Below are positions 1 through 5,630 of a DNA stretch of 6,399 nt, in pieces (position 1 is the first letter of the stretch; each line of letters opens with the position of its first letter). The notes under the pieces were generated by a model. It searched no databases. It saw nothing but the letters and a program-made list of their open reading frames with translations, and was not told the origin of the DNA. This DNA is from Anaerolineaceae bacterium UBA5838. Lineage in GTDB: Bacteria > Chloroflexota > Anaerolineae > Anaerolineales > Anaerolineaceae. The translations under genes were made by a program, and so were the position numbers. The stretch is taken from NCBI GenBank assembly GCA_002432795.1, contig DJGU01000126.1, positions 3,036 through 9,434 on the forward strand, in the 5' to 3' direction.

Positions 1-5
1 CTCCT
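1..5 (-). promoter_or_regulatory. Ribosome binding site of a gene lying off the left edge
   Basis: Read on the minus strand, the last five bases before the window ends are AGGAG, a good Shine-Dalgarno core. It lies about 55 nt beyond the T-box terminator. No in-frame gene fits between terminator and edge, so the regulated gene should begin within about 5-10 nt outside the window. Confidence 0.55.
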
Positions 6-57
6 GGGAGGGGGTTAAAGGGGGTGGGTATTTGGTTGTTAAACTGCATTATTAAAT

Positions 58-80
58 AAAAAATCCCTGCCTGCAGGGAC
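58..80 (-). terminator. Intrinsic terminator of the T-box leader
   Basis: On the minus strand TCCCTG and CAGGGA (plus 74-79 and 64-69) form a tight GC-rich stem with a four-base loop. A run of six U residues follows (plus 58-63). Its 5' arm overlaps the antiterminator, as expected for T-box attenuation. Confidence 0.88.
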
Positions 81-301
81 GAAATTGCTTTCGCGGTACC
101 ACCCTGCTTCCCATCACGAAGATGAGCAGCTCATGGAGGCGATAACGGGTCTGACCGTCTGCGGCTAAAGGGCATCACCGCAGCCACGCTCCGGGAGGAG
201 GGGCAGTTGAGTGGGATCTGAGGCGCTCCGCGGGCGCATGCAGCCTTTCAGCCAGGCGGCTGCTCTCTGGCGAATGACCTATGTTCTGCCATCGTGTTTG
301 C
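58..301 (-). promoter_or_regulatory. T-box riboswitch leader (tRNA-sensing transcription attenuator)
   Basis: The minus strand carries the T-box signature AGGGTGGTACCGCG (plus 92-105), which base-pairs with the NCCA end of uncharged tRNA. It also has the conserved AGAGAG of Stem I (plus 263-268), followed by a GGCTGAAAGGC-type distal segment. The Stem I base is GGCAG/CTGCC (plus 286-290 with 202-206). Two further hairpins follow: CTGCGG/CCGCAG (plus 159-164 with 178-183) and ATGAG/CTCAT (plus 122-135). The antiterminator pairs GCAGGG (102-107) with CCCTGC (73-78). The terminator reuses that same CCCTGC with GCAGGG at 65-70, so the two folds exclude each other. In this family uncharged tRNA stabilises the antiterminator and switches on a synthetase or amino-acid gene. 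The best specifier candidate is CUC followed by A (plus 209-211), which would mean leucine. AUC (Ile) a few bases earlier cannot be excluded. The target gene is outside the window. Confidence 0.93.
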
Positions 302-307
302 TCTGGG

Positions 308-337
308 AGTATATCATAAATTTTAGGAAAAATTGAA
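308..337 (-). promoter_or_regulatory. Promoter of the T-box leader
   Basis: A -35-like TTCAAT (plus 332-337) is separated by 18 bp from a -10 TATACT (plus 308-313). Transcription would start near 301, about 10 nt before the Stem I base, which fits a T-box transcript. Confidence 0.6.
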
Positions 338-707
338 CAGTGCGAGTAAACCCCCATCGTACAAGTTAGCTCCCATTTCCGCCAGGGTGCCCACCGCAGG
401 TTACTCCTTCACAAAGAGAAGATATTTGGTAGAGGCACGGTATGCGTGCCCATTCGAGTGACCAGAACGGGAGCCTGTACAGAATAGGGGTTTGGGTCTT
501 GGCAAACCTGTGAGAATGAGAGATTTTTGCTGGCACAAGTCACTTTTTCTTTATACCCAGCATCAAAGTCTCTTTTGCACGGATGGGCTTCAGTCCATCC
601 GCAATAACTGAATGGATAATTAATACGCGGTGGGAGTGAACCCCCACTTTACGGACTGGTCCCCCACTGTACGGACTGTTTTCCGTGCCTAACCTGGATA
701 AGTAGAT
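338..707. other. Intergenic region without a convincing gene
   Basis: About 370 bp lie between the T-box promoter and the end of the deacetylase gene. The region holds a degenerate CCCCCAtcgTAC motif pair near 345-376 and a GGCACG/CGTGCC hairpin (434-439 with 445-450). It also holds a CGGATGG/CCATCCG hairpin (580-586 with 595-601) and a tandem motif at 641-680. Neither hairpin is followed by a T-tract in either direction, so they look like REP-type palindromes, not terminators. The deacetylase gene has no obvious terminator here. Confidence 0.6.
641..680 (+). repeat. Tandem 20-bp repeat, CCCCCACTKTACGGACTGKT
   Basis: Two head-to-tail 20-bp units (641-660, 661-680) differ at only two positions. 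A degenerate relative starts at 351 in the same orientation, and a third relative (CCCCCACTGTAC) lies on the minus strand at 5360-5371. Ordered short repeats of this kind resemble transposase-binding repeats at insertion sequence ends, such as those of the IS21 family, but no transposase gene is present. The element type is an inference. Confidence 0.7.
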
Positions 708-1946
708 TTAGTAGTCTGGGGAGTATGGAACAACGCTGCCATACCGCGCAATAAAGACACCTTCATCCAGAATGTAAACCCCAGAAGGACACAGTCCGCT
801 TGAAATGCTCTGCTGGATGGCGTCCATGATTGATTTAACATCCGGGGAACCCATCGACAAGATCAGGGTGCAGCTCTCTGCGGCAGGGAAGGTGGATGCG
901 GTTTCGGTGATGAGCTTGATGATTGAGGGGATGGCAGCCATGCGAGGGAGGTGCATTGGATCAAACTGATCGGTGAAAGAAGGTGAGGCAAACGCCGGGG
1001 AGTATTCATAACCTGCTTCGAAAACTGCGCGGACAGGGTCGCCTTCAGGGTCCAGGTAGGAAGTCAGTAGTTCGTTGCCTTTATCTGTAGCGGGGAATCT
1101 TCCATACGGCAAAGCTATGTAATTGGAAAGCAAATAAGCATACTCAGGATGTCCCGCCAGGGCGAGATATTCGCGGAGTTTTTCATCGTTTAAAGCTAAT
1201 TGAGGCTGGATTAGATTATCAGCAAGCTGATCAAGGTGAGGGTGACGCCAGGTGTGGTTGTAGGGATAGACATTATGCTCAATACCCCAGGCAATCGTTT
1301 GGGCAAGATTTTCTTGCCATCCGTTAGCCACATACCACCAGGTGCCAGTGAATAGATTGCCGTAGTACTTATCTCCAAAGTTGGCAAACATGGCGATTTC
1401 GAAACCGAAGTCCGGATGCTCCTGCGAAAATTGGTAAATTGCACCTACCGCAGAAAGTTCAGAAACCTCTCCCTGATCGTTTAGGGCTAACTGGTTGGCG
1501 AAATAAGCATCGTCGATGGTCAGGGTCAAAGGGCGCCGACCTGGGGGCACGCGAATGTTCCCATCGAGCAAGTCATCCAATGAAATCAGGGAATAACCGG
1601 AGTCGTAATATGCCTGCAGGTCGTTCTTCAGATCGCCAAGGTAGCGCACCATACCCGAGGTCTCATCCCAGAGATTGGGAGTGAAACGGTGGTAATTCAA
1701 AATGGGGATGACTGGGTCGGACGCCCAGACAATTGCATCCATCGTGACTGGCGTTGGCGTTTGGGTTGGAGTTGGCAGGGGTGTAGGGGTTGAGGTGGGG
1801 GTGGGTTTGGCTGGGGTTGGAAGGTTTGTGAGAGTGGCAACGGATGTTGAAGTCACCACAACTTGCTCAAAAACCAAGGTTGGTTGGCATGCAAAGAGAA
1901 TAAGAGCCAGGATCAGGAGAACAATTTTTATGAGTGGATGCCGCAT
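708..1946 (-). CDS. NodB-type polysaccharide deacetylase family lipoprotein (CE4-like)
   Basis: Predicted exported enzyme, 412 residues, that would remove acetyl groups from a cell-surface or peptidoglycan-type polysaccharide. Residues 1-20 form a lipoprotein signal: basic MRHPLIK, a hydrophobic run, then LFAC with lipid-modified Cys20. Residues 43-67 are a Thr/Pro-rich linker, typical of a spacer from the membrane. The catalytic domain starts with the YH motif (PILNYHRF, 81-88). Motif 1 is TIDD (143-146), with the presumed base Asp145 and metal-binding Asp146. Motif 2 is HTWRH, with metal ligands His231 and His235. LPYG (279-282) matches the third motif region and an HLPR segment lies further on. 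An upstream ATG at 1974-1976 would add 10 residues. I chose 1946 because it puts the basic end of the signal peptide first, and a TATACT box falls between the two starts. Substrate is unknown. The gene is divergent from the flavodiiron gene. Confidence 0.85.
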   Translation of the reverse strand: MRHPLIKIVLLILALILFACQPTLVFEQVVVTSTSVATLTNLPTPAKPTPTSTPTPLPTPTQTPTPVTMDAIVWASDPVIPILNYHRFTPNLWDETSGMVRYLGDLKNDLQAYYDSGYSLISLDDLLDGNIRVPPGRRPLTLTIDDAYFANQLALNDQGEVSELSAVGAIYQFSQEHPDFGFEIAMFANFGDKYYGNLFTGTWWYVANGWQENLAQTIAWGIEHNVYPYNHTWRHPHLDQLADNLIQPQLALNDEKLREYLALAGHPEYAYLLSNYIALPYGRFPATDKGNELLTSYLDPEGDPVRAVFEAGYEYSPAFASPSFTDQFDPMHLPRMAAIPSIIKLITETASTFPAAESCTLILSMGSPDVKSIMDAIQQSISSGLCPSGVYILDEGVFIARYGSVVPYSPDY

Positions 1947-1963
1947 GGGAACCCCGCAAAAAG

Positions 1964-1969
1964 AGTATA
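1964..1969 (-). promoter_or_regulatory. Possible -10 box for the deacetylase gene
   Basis: TATACT on the minus strand lies 17 nt before the chosen ATG, which predicts a very short leader. No good -35 hexamer is visible at 16-18 bp spacing, so this rests on the -10 alone. If correct, it rules out the upstream ATG at 1974-1976 as the start. Confidence 0.35.
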
Positions 1970-1991
1970 ACAGCATTTAATCTTCACCAGG

Positions 1992-2017
1992 GCCTTCACC
2001 GACAGCCTTCACCGACG
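1992..2017 (+). repeat. Tandem 13-bp repeat between divergent genes
   Basis: GCCTTCACCGACA (1992-2004) is followed directly by GCCTTCACCGACG (2005-2017). A partial relative, TCTTCACCAG, sits just before at 1981-1990. It lies in the divergent intergenic region about 40 bp upstream of the flavodiiron promoter. It could be an operator or simple slippage. Confidence 0.6.
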
Positions 2018-2058
2018 AGGAAAAATTCACAGATCCTTTCGCTATACTTTCGGATACT

Positions 2059-2088
2059 TTGAATCCGAGAGCCCTTCTGAAGTATACT
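2059..2088 (+). promoter_or_regulatory. Promoter of the flavodiiron protein gene
   Basis: TTGAAT (2059-2064) and TATACT (2083-2088) are separated by 18 bp, a good sigma70/SigA-type match. Transcription would start near 2095, leaving a leader of about 89 nt. A second TATACT at 2043-2048 has no evident -35. Confidence 0.6.
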
Positions 2089-2183
2089 ACCCACAGGCAT
2101 GGCACTGTTGGACGAGCAATAAAGCATTCTCAAATCATCCCAAAACAGGGCCGATAATCGCTTACAGCAAAAAGGAAAATAGC

Positions 2184-3380
2184 ATGCACAACATCCGAAA
2201 AATCACAGACGACCTCCTCTACATCGGCGCGAATGACCGCCGCATTACACGATTTGAAAACCAGCATCCCGTTCCAAACGGAATGTCCTACAACTCATAT
2301 GTGCTCCTGGACGAGAAAACAGCCCTGCTTGATACCGTTGACAAGGCGGTTGGAGAACTCTTTTTGGAGAACCTCCACGTGGCGCTGAACGGACGCGAAT
2401 TGGATTACATGATCATCCACCACATGGAGCCGGATCACTGCGCTTTGATCCCGCGCATCCTTGAACTTTACCCGCGGGTCAAGGTAGTCGGCAGCCAGAA
2501 AACCTTCGGGATGATCCAGCAATTCTTTGGGCTGGACCTGGCAGAGCGCGCGATGGTTGTGAAAGAAGGCGACACGCTTGCGACGGGCGCGCACACGCTA
2601 CGTTTCCTGATGGCGCCGATGGTGCATTGGCCTGAAGTGATGGTCACTTACGATGAGACCAGCAAGCGGCTGTTTACGGCGGATGCTTTCGGCGCCTTTG
2701 GGGCGATCAACGGCAACCTGTATACAGATGAATACAACGTAGATTTTGACCTGTTGCCTGAGTTAAGGCGCTATTACACCAACATTGTTGGTAAATACGG
2801 GCGCCAGGTGCTCGCGCTGCTTGAAAAAATCGCAAAACTCGAGGTCGAGATGATTCTTCCGCTGCATGGTCCCATCTTGCGGCAGGACCTGCATTATTAC
2901 ATTGAAAAATACAGCAAATGGGCGTCCTACACTCCCGAAGAAAAGGGAATCGTGATTGCTTACGGCTCCATCTACGGCAACACCGAAAAAGCGGCAGAAT
3001 TGCTGGCATCCAGGCTGGCGGATCGGGGCGAAAAGAACATCGTGGTCTATGATGTCTCCTCCTGGCATCCTTCGTACATCCTGAGCGAGTGCTTCAGGTT
3101 TGACCGGCTGGTGTTTGCCTCCTCCACCTACAACATGGAAATCTACCCCCCAATGGAAACGCTCCTGCTGGAACTGAAGGGGCATAACATGCAAAATCGG
3201 GCCGTGGCTGTGATTGAGAATGGTTCCTGGGCACCGCAGAGCGGCAAGAAAATGCGCGAACTGCTGGCGGAAATGAAAGATATGCGCGTATTGGAGAGCG
3301 AGATTTCCATTAGGTCTGCTATGACCCCGGCTGACGCCGAAGCGCTCGACGCCTTGGTGGAACTGATCGTTGCCGCATAG
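2184..3380 (+). CDS. fprA: Flavodiiron protein (FprA-type A flavoprotein)
   Basis: Cytoplasmic enzyme, 398 residues, the usual length for a two-domain (class A) flavodiiron protein. The family reduces O2 to water and/or NO to N2O and protects anaerobes. The N-terminal metallo-beta-lactamase-like domain (about 1-250) carries every expected diiron ligand: His80, Glu82 and Asp84 in HMEPDH, then His148, Asp167 and His228. The C-terminal flavodoxin domain (about 255-398) begins with IVIAYGSIYGNTEKA, whose GSIYGNT loop (261-267) binds FMN phosphate. SSTYN (313-317) and ENGSWAP (345-351) fit the other two FMN loops. There is no fused rubredoxin or flavin reductase domain, so an external rubredoxin or similar donor must supply electrons. 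None is encoded in the window. The start is supported by AAAGGA at 2171-2176, 7 nt before ATG. O2 versus NO preference cannot be read from the sequence. Confidence 0.96.
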   Translation: MHNIRKITDDLLYIGANDRRITRFENQHPVPNGMSYNSYVLLDEKTALLDTVDKAVGELFLENLHVALNGRELDYMIIHHMEPDHCALIPRILELYPRVKVVGSQKTFGMIQQFFGLDLAERAMVVKEGDTLATGAHTLRFLMAPMVHWPEVMVTYDETSKRLFTADAFGAFGAINGNLYTDEYNVDFDLLPELRRYYTNIVGKYGRQVLALLEKIAKLEVEMILPLHGPILRQDLHYYIEKYSKWASYTPEEKGIVIAYGSIYGNTEKAAELLASRLADRGEKNIVVYDVSSWHPSYILSECFRFDRLVFASSTYNMEIYPPMETLLLELKGHNMQNRAVAVIENGSWAPQSGKKMRELLAEMKDMRVLESEISIRSAMTPADAEALDALVELIVAA

Positions 3381-3732
3381 CGGTATTTTTCACATAAATA
3401 AACCAGCGCGCGCCAACCCGTGCGCGCTTGCATAACAGGTCGAAATTGTGCCCGCAAAGGGCTGCAGCTAATTTGCTTGAAATCAGAATCTGAGCCTGGA
3501 AGAGATCGTCAATAACCAACACCACAATGACCCACCTCTGGAGAATCGTACATAAGTCGGCCTGGCTGGATCCTCTATTCCGCTAATTTCCATATACCGG
3601 GTAAAAATCGGGCTGGTCTGACGATTATTGAATAAAGTTGTGGAACCTTTGTGCAATAAGGGTTTGGATATCAGGCATAATTGTTGACATATTTTTAGAT
3701 AACGATACCGTTTTAAATATTCTGGAGACAAA
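3381..3732. other. Intergenic region between flavodiiron and lipoprotein genes
   Basis: About 350 bp with no convincing gene; an 85-codon minus-strand frame (3483-3740) has no ribosome binding site or recognisable features. It starts with a GC-rich hairpin (3405-3428) and becomes AT-rich towards the lipoprotein gene. A consensus-like TTGACA sits at 3684-3689, but the best following -10 candidates (GATACC at 14 bp, others further) are poor. CATAAT at 3676-3681 is an alternative -10 with no good -35. The promoter is therefore unresolved. Confidence 0.5.
3405..3428 (+). terminator. Possible transcription stop hairpin after the flavodiiron gene
   Basis: AGCGCGC (3405-3411) pairs with GCGCGCT (3422-3428) around a ten-base loop, 25 bp after the stop codon. 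The stem is strong, but no T-tract follows on the plus strand, so it is not a classical intrinsic terminator. It could instead be a 3' stabilising hairpin. Confidence 0.35.
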
Positions 3733-4299
3733 ATGCTCAAGAGAAAACAACTAACAATCTTTGCTCTATTGATCCTGTTCGCACTTACTTTTTCAAGCTG
3801 CCTGCCCTCATCCAGTACCCAGCCAGCAGAGGAGGTAAACCAGGCGACCAGAGTTGCCGCGGCTACCGCGCAAGCGCAAATGAATTTGCTGCAAATTGAA
3901 GCTTTCGAGCTGGAAAGAGAACTGGACGAGAACTTTTCGGAACATTATGTCGGCATCAATACCGAAAGTTATCCGAGCTTGAAAGTGGTTGTTTACCTGA
4001 CTGGAGCGAGTAAGGCTGATCTGGCACCCTTTGTGGAAGACCCGGCTCTGTTCGAGGTGATTGAAGTAAGGGAAGAAGCTATCTCCCGCCAGACTATAAG
4101 GGCAACGCGCGAAGCCCTAAAAGCAGAAATGGATAAGGCGGGTTTGACCTATACGACTGGGATCAAAATGGAACCAGCCCGGTTGGAGGTTTATGTTTTC
4201 GATATACCCGAAGCCAAAGATAAGTTGAACATCGCTGGCGTTGCCATCCCTGAGCATGTTGAATTTGTTCAGATGGAAAATTTGCCTGAGGGCGGCTGA
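3733..4299 (+). CDS. Small lipoprotein of unknown function
   Basis: A 188-residue exported protein I cannot assign to a named family. The signal is clear: MLKRKQ is basic, residues 7-20 are hydrophobic, and FSSC places the lipidated Cys at 23. A short Ser/Thr/Pro-rich stretch follows (24-32). An Ala/Gln- and Glu-rich, probably helical segment covers about 36-68. Then comes a mixed alpha/beta region (about 70-185) with two similar-looking strand blocks, YPSLKVVVYLTG (80-91) and ARLEVYVFDIPEAKDKL (149-165). This beta-alpha-beta pattern loosely recalls secreted peptidase prodomains, but that is a weak impression. There is no cysteine besides the lipobox and no catalytic motif. The start is supported by GGAGA, 4-5 nt before ATG. 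The gene is convergent with the TipAS-domain gene, with only 62 bp between their stop codons. Confidence 0.85.
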   Translation: MLKRKQLTIFALLILFALTFSSCLPSSSTQPAEEVNQATRVAAATAQAQMNLLQIEAFELERELDENFSEHYVGINTESYPSLKVVVYLTGASKADLAPFVEDPALFEVIEVREEAISRQTIRATREALKAEMDKAGLTYTTGIKMEPARLEVYVFDIPEAKDKLNIAGVAIPEHVEFVQMENLPEGG

Positions 4300-4306
4300 G
4301 ACACAT

Positions 4307-4331
4307 AAAACACTCTCTGCCGGTGGCAGAG
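4307..4331 (-). terminator. Terminator of the TipAS-domain gene, possibly bidirectional
   Basis: CTCTGCC (4315-4321) and GGCAGAG (4325-4331) form a 7-bp GC-rich stem with a three-base loop. On the minus strand it is followed by AGTGTTTTATG, a short U-tract. On the plus strand no T-run follows, so it serves the minus-strand gene better, although it sits between the two convergent genes. Confidence 0.55.
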
Positions 4332-4361
4332 TAAACCGAAGCCTGGCGCTGTAGGCGCGGG

Positions 4362-4784
4362 TTACCCGCAATAAATACTCAGAGCGTCTCTCAGATATTG
4401 GGTTGCGCCAGGGGCTGCCTGGTCGTAATAAGCCGTGAATCGCTGGTCGGCAAGGTAGCCTTCAGCCAGCGCGAGATGTGCCTGATGGGAGTAGGCGCCA
4501 TCAGCCCAGAAGATTTGCAGCCACTGCCTGTGGAGGTCACAAAGCGCCTGGGCACCTGGGCCGGCGGGGTCATTTTTAGGCATTAAGGTCTTCAATTCAG
4601 CCAGAATTTGCTCTGCCAGAAACTGTTGATGCTGCCATTGCTCTTCACTCAAGCCGGCAAGTTTGCGATTGGAGTCGTCCATAGCTTGGTCACCAAAACG
4701 CTCGCGCGCCTCTTTGCCGTAGCTGTTTTCGTTTTGGGAGATCAGGTCATTTTTCATTTTCTGAAATGTGTCATGGTTTGTCAT
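4362..4784 (-). CDS. Stand-alone TipAS antibiotic-recognition domain protein
   Basis: A 140-residue cytoplasmic protein made almost entirely of a TipAS-type domain, the mostly helical ligand-binding half of MerR-family regulators such as TipA, which binds thiopeptide antibiotics. Family-like segments are visible in order: YGKEARERFGD (22-32), SNRKLAGLSEEQW (38-50), a helix around 52-68, ALCDLHRQW (80-88), LAEGYLADQRFTAYYD (106-121) and PGATQYLRDAL (125-135). The MerR helix-turn-helix and coiled coil are absent, and nothing upstream in frame could supply them, so it cannot bind DNA in the usual way. It may sequester a ligand or act with a partner; this is inference. No transmembrane segment or signal is present. 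Start: GGAG (plus 4790-4793) lies 5 nt before ATG. The stop codon sits in the loop of the palindrome GCGGGTTACCCGC (4357-4369). The ligand is unknown. Confidence 0.87.
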   Translation of the reverse strand: MTNHDTFQKMKNDLISQNENSYGKEARERFGDQAMDDSNRKLAGLSEEQWQHQQFLAEQILAELKTLMPKNDPAGPGAQALCDLHRQWLQIFWADGAYSHQAHLALAEGYLADQRFTAYYDQAAPGATQYLRDALSIYCG

Positions 4785-4812
4785 AAGGACTCCGTTAATT
4801 ATCGGCGAGTAG

Positions 4813-4841
4813 ATTTTATCTTAGTTGGAAGAATTTTTCAG
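4813..4841 (-). promoter_or_regulatory. Candidate promoter of the TipAS-domain gene
   Basis: CTGAAA (plus 4836-4841) is separated by 17 bp from TAAAAT (plus 4813-4818, five of six consensus bases), giving a leader of about 20-25 nt. An alternative -10, GATAAT (plus 4798-4803), lacks a matching -35. The -35 overlaps the first of the TCAGTAGGCCG repeats. Confidence 0.4.
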
Positions 4842-4878
4842 TAGGCCGTCAGTAGGCCGGACATTCAGTAGGCCGGAC
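4838..4878 (+). repeat. Three TCAGTAGGCCG(GAC) direct repeats
   Basis: TCAGTAGGCCG begins at 4838, 4849 and 4865; the second and third copies continue with GAC. Further relatives are GTAGGCCGGAC at 5133-5143 and GTAGGTCGGA at 5158-5167. They mark the start of a repeat-rich non-coding region. Confidence 0.75.
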
Positions 4879-4954
4879 GTGGTTCTCTTTGGATCTTTTG
4901 ATCCTGCCTTGGAGTCACAGCATTTTGCTTTTCTTCCGTCATCGCGAGTTTTTT

Positions 4955-5011
4955 GGTGGGTTGGCTATAAAAGGCAGGGCGTTTACATACGCTGGAAGAC
5001 GCCAACCCACC
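4955..5011 (+). repeat. 57-bp inverted-end repeat, copy 1
   Basis: The ends GGTGGGTTGGC (4955-4965) and GCCAACCCACC (5001-5011) are perfect 11-bp inverted repeats. Reading inwards, the conserved ends are GGTGGGTTGGCTATA and GACGCCAACCCACC. Copy 2, in the opposite orientation, shares exactly these ends and the total length, but its 28-bp core differs. A nested pair, TATAAAAGG (4966-4974) and CCTTTTATA (5011-5019), is unique to this copy. Confidence 0.85.
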
Positions 5012-5068
5012 CTTTTATAATGAGGCAAGAAAAAAGAGCACAGCAGACCGACCCACCCACAGGCTTTT

Positions 5069-5120
5069 GCGAAGAATCTAGTTGTTACCGATAAGATCCT
5101 TCACTGCGTTCAGGATGACA
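5069..5120 (+). repeat. Direct repeat with 28-bp identical core, copy 1
   Basis: The 28-bp core 5093-5120 (AAGATCCTTCACTGCGTTCA then GGATGACA) is identical to 5287-5314. About 24 bp upstream of the core (from GCGAAGA) are similar but diverged. The core contains ATCCT...AGGAT inverted arms, so it could fold into a hairpin. Repeats of this general kind are common between bacterial genes; I cannot name the family. Confidence 0.8.
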
Positions 5121-5162
5121 GACACACCACTTGTAGGCCGGACGAAGTACCAGCGAAGTAGG

Positions 5163-5222
5163 TCGGAATGAGACCGCCAAATGATGTTTATTTCTTATAA
5201 GACTATTGCGGGCTCACTCCGA
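5163..5222. repeat. Imperfect 15-bp inverted repeat flanking a 30-bp AT-rich core
   Basis: TCGGAATGAGACCGC (5163-5177) and GCGGGCTCACTCCGA (5208-5222) match as inverted arms at 13 of 15 positions. The core between them is AT-rich. It resembles a tiny non-autonomous mobile palindrome or a transcript hairpin, and it begins inside a GTAGGTCGGA repeat. Confidence 0.65.
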
Positions 5223-5260
5223 CAAAGCGAACTAAGAATTCTCTATCATTTTATGCAGCA

Positions 5261-5314
5261 GCGAAGATTCTTAATTGCAAATGGGCAAGATCCTTCACTG
5301 CGTTCAGGATGACA
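5261..5314 (+). repeat. Direct repeat with 28-bp identical core, copy 2
   Basis: Same orientation as copy 1. The core 5287-5314 is identical over 28 bp. The upstream flank starts with GCGAAGATTCT, versus GCGAAGAATCT in copy 1, and differs in length by 2 bp. The two copies bracket the 5163-5222 inverted repeat. Confidence 0.8.
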
Positions 5315-5381
5315 AAGGTAGGACGGCTCAACAACATCCTGTGTAGTCAAGTTCCGGCTGTACAGTGGGGGTCACGATGCT

Positions 5382-5416
5382 GAGATCGCCACGTCGCTTC
5401 GCTCCTCGCGATGACG
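5382..5416. repeat. REP-like palindromic repeat
   Basis: GAGATCGCC...CTCGCGATGACG has ATCGC/GCGAT arms (5385-5389 with 5408-5412) around a CGTCGCTTCGCTC loop. The 12-bp end CTCGCGATGACG recurs on the opposite strand at 4937-4948, suggesting a truncated second copy. It lies just after the minus-strand CCCCCACTGTAC motif. Confidence 0.6.
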
Positions 5417-5492
5417 ATTTGAGGCGCAAGGTTTTCCGTGTGCAATCCAAGCGGCGTACAACATCAGAAACTGGCACCTTCCTGAATTGTAG

Positions 5493-5549
5493 GGTGGGTT
5501 GGCGTCACAGAGCCTGTACCGACTTAATCCCCGCTATAGCCAACCCACC
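5493..5549 (-). repeat. 57-bp inverted-end repeat, copy 2
   Basis: Reverse orientation relative to copy 1 at 4955-5011. Terminal 15 and 14 bp are identical between copies, length is identical (57 bp), and the 28-bp core has clearly diverged. A degenerate single end (ACGCCATCCCACC) follows at 5568-5580. No encoded protein or obvious target-site duplication is visible. Confidence 0.85.
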
Positions 5550-5598
5550 GCATAGTCGCTTCTTTTTACGCCATCCCACCCACATTTGGGTAACCTGT

Positions 5599-5630
5599 CC
5601 TCGCGAGCGAAGCAGCCTGTGCCTGCGAGG
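5599..5630. repeat. Small palindrome CCTCGC...GCGAGG
   Basis: CCTCGC (5599-5604) and GCGAGG (5625-5630) are inverted 6-bp arms around a GAGCGAAGCAGCC-type loop. There is no adjacent T-tract, so it is REP-like and not a terminator. Confidence 0.4.

Noticed and set aside
175..357. 60-codon minus-strand frame inside the T-box leader
   Set aside because: It overlaps the promoter and structured RNA elements and has no protein-like features. It is a shadow of the riboswitch.
337..405. Minus-strand GTG peptide (about 23 codons) after AAGGAGT
   Set aside because: The spacing is too long, it ends in the T-box promoter region, and its sequence is mostly the CCCCCA repeat. It looks like chance.
401..538. 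Minus-strand 45-residue frame ending in a protein-like YRASTKYLLFVKE
   Set aside because: The only start is a TTG without a ribosome binding site, and the frame runs through the GGCACG hairpin. No family is recognisable. A remnant of an insertion sequence is possible but unsupported.
434..601. Hairpins at 434-450 and 580-601 as terminators of the deacetylase gene
   Set aside because: Neither has a T-tract on either strand, and both lie over 100 bp past the stop codon. They fit REP-type palindromes better.
4398..5094. Plus-strand frames at 4398-4586, 4608-4844 and 4825-5094
   Set aside because: The first two are antisense to the TipAS gene. The third is built from TAGGCCG repeats and the 57-bp element, with no ribosome binding site.
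4838..5630. Possible CRISPR array in the repeat-rich region
   Set aside because: Repeats differ in family, spacing and orientation. There are no regularly spaced identical repeats with unique spacers, and no cas genes.
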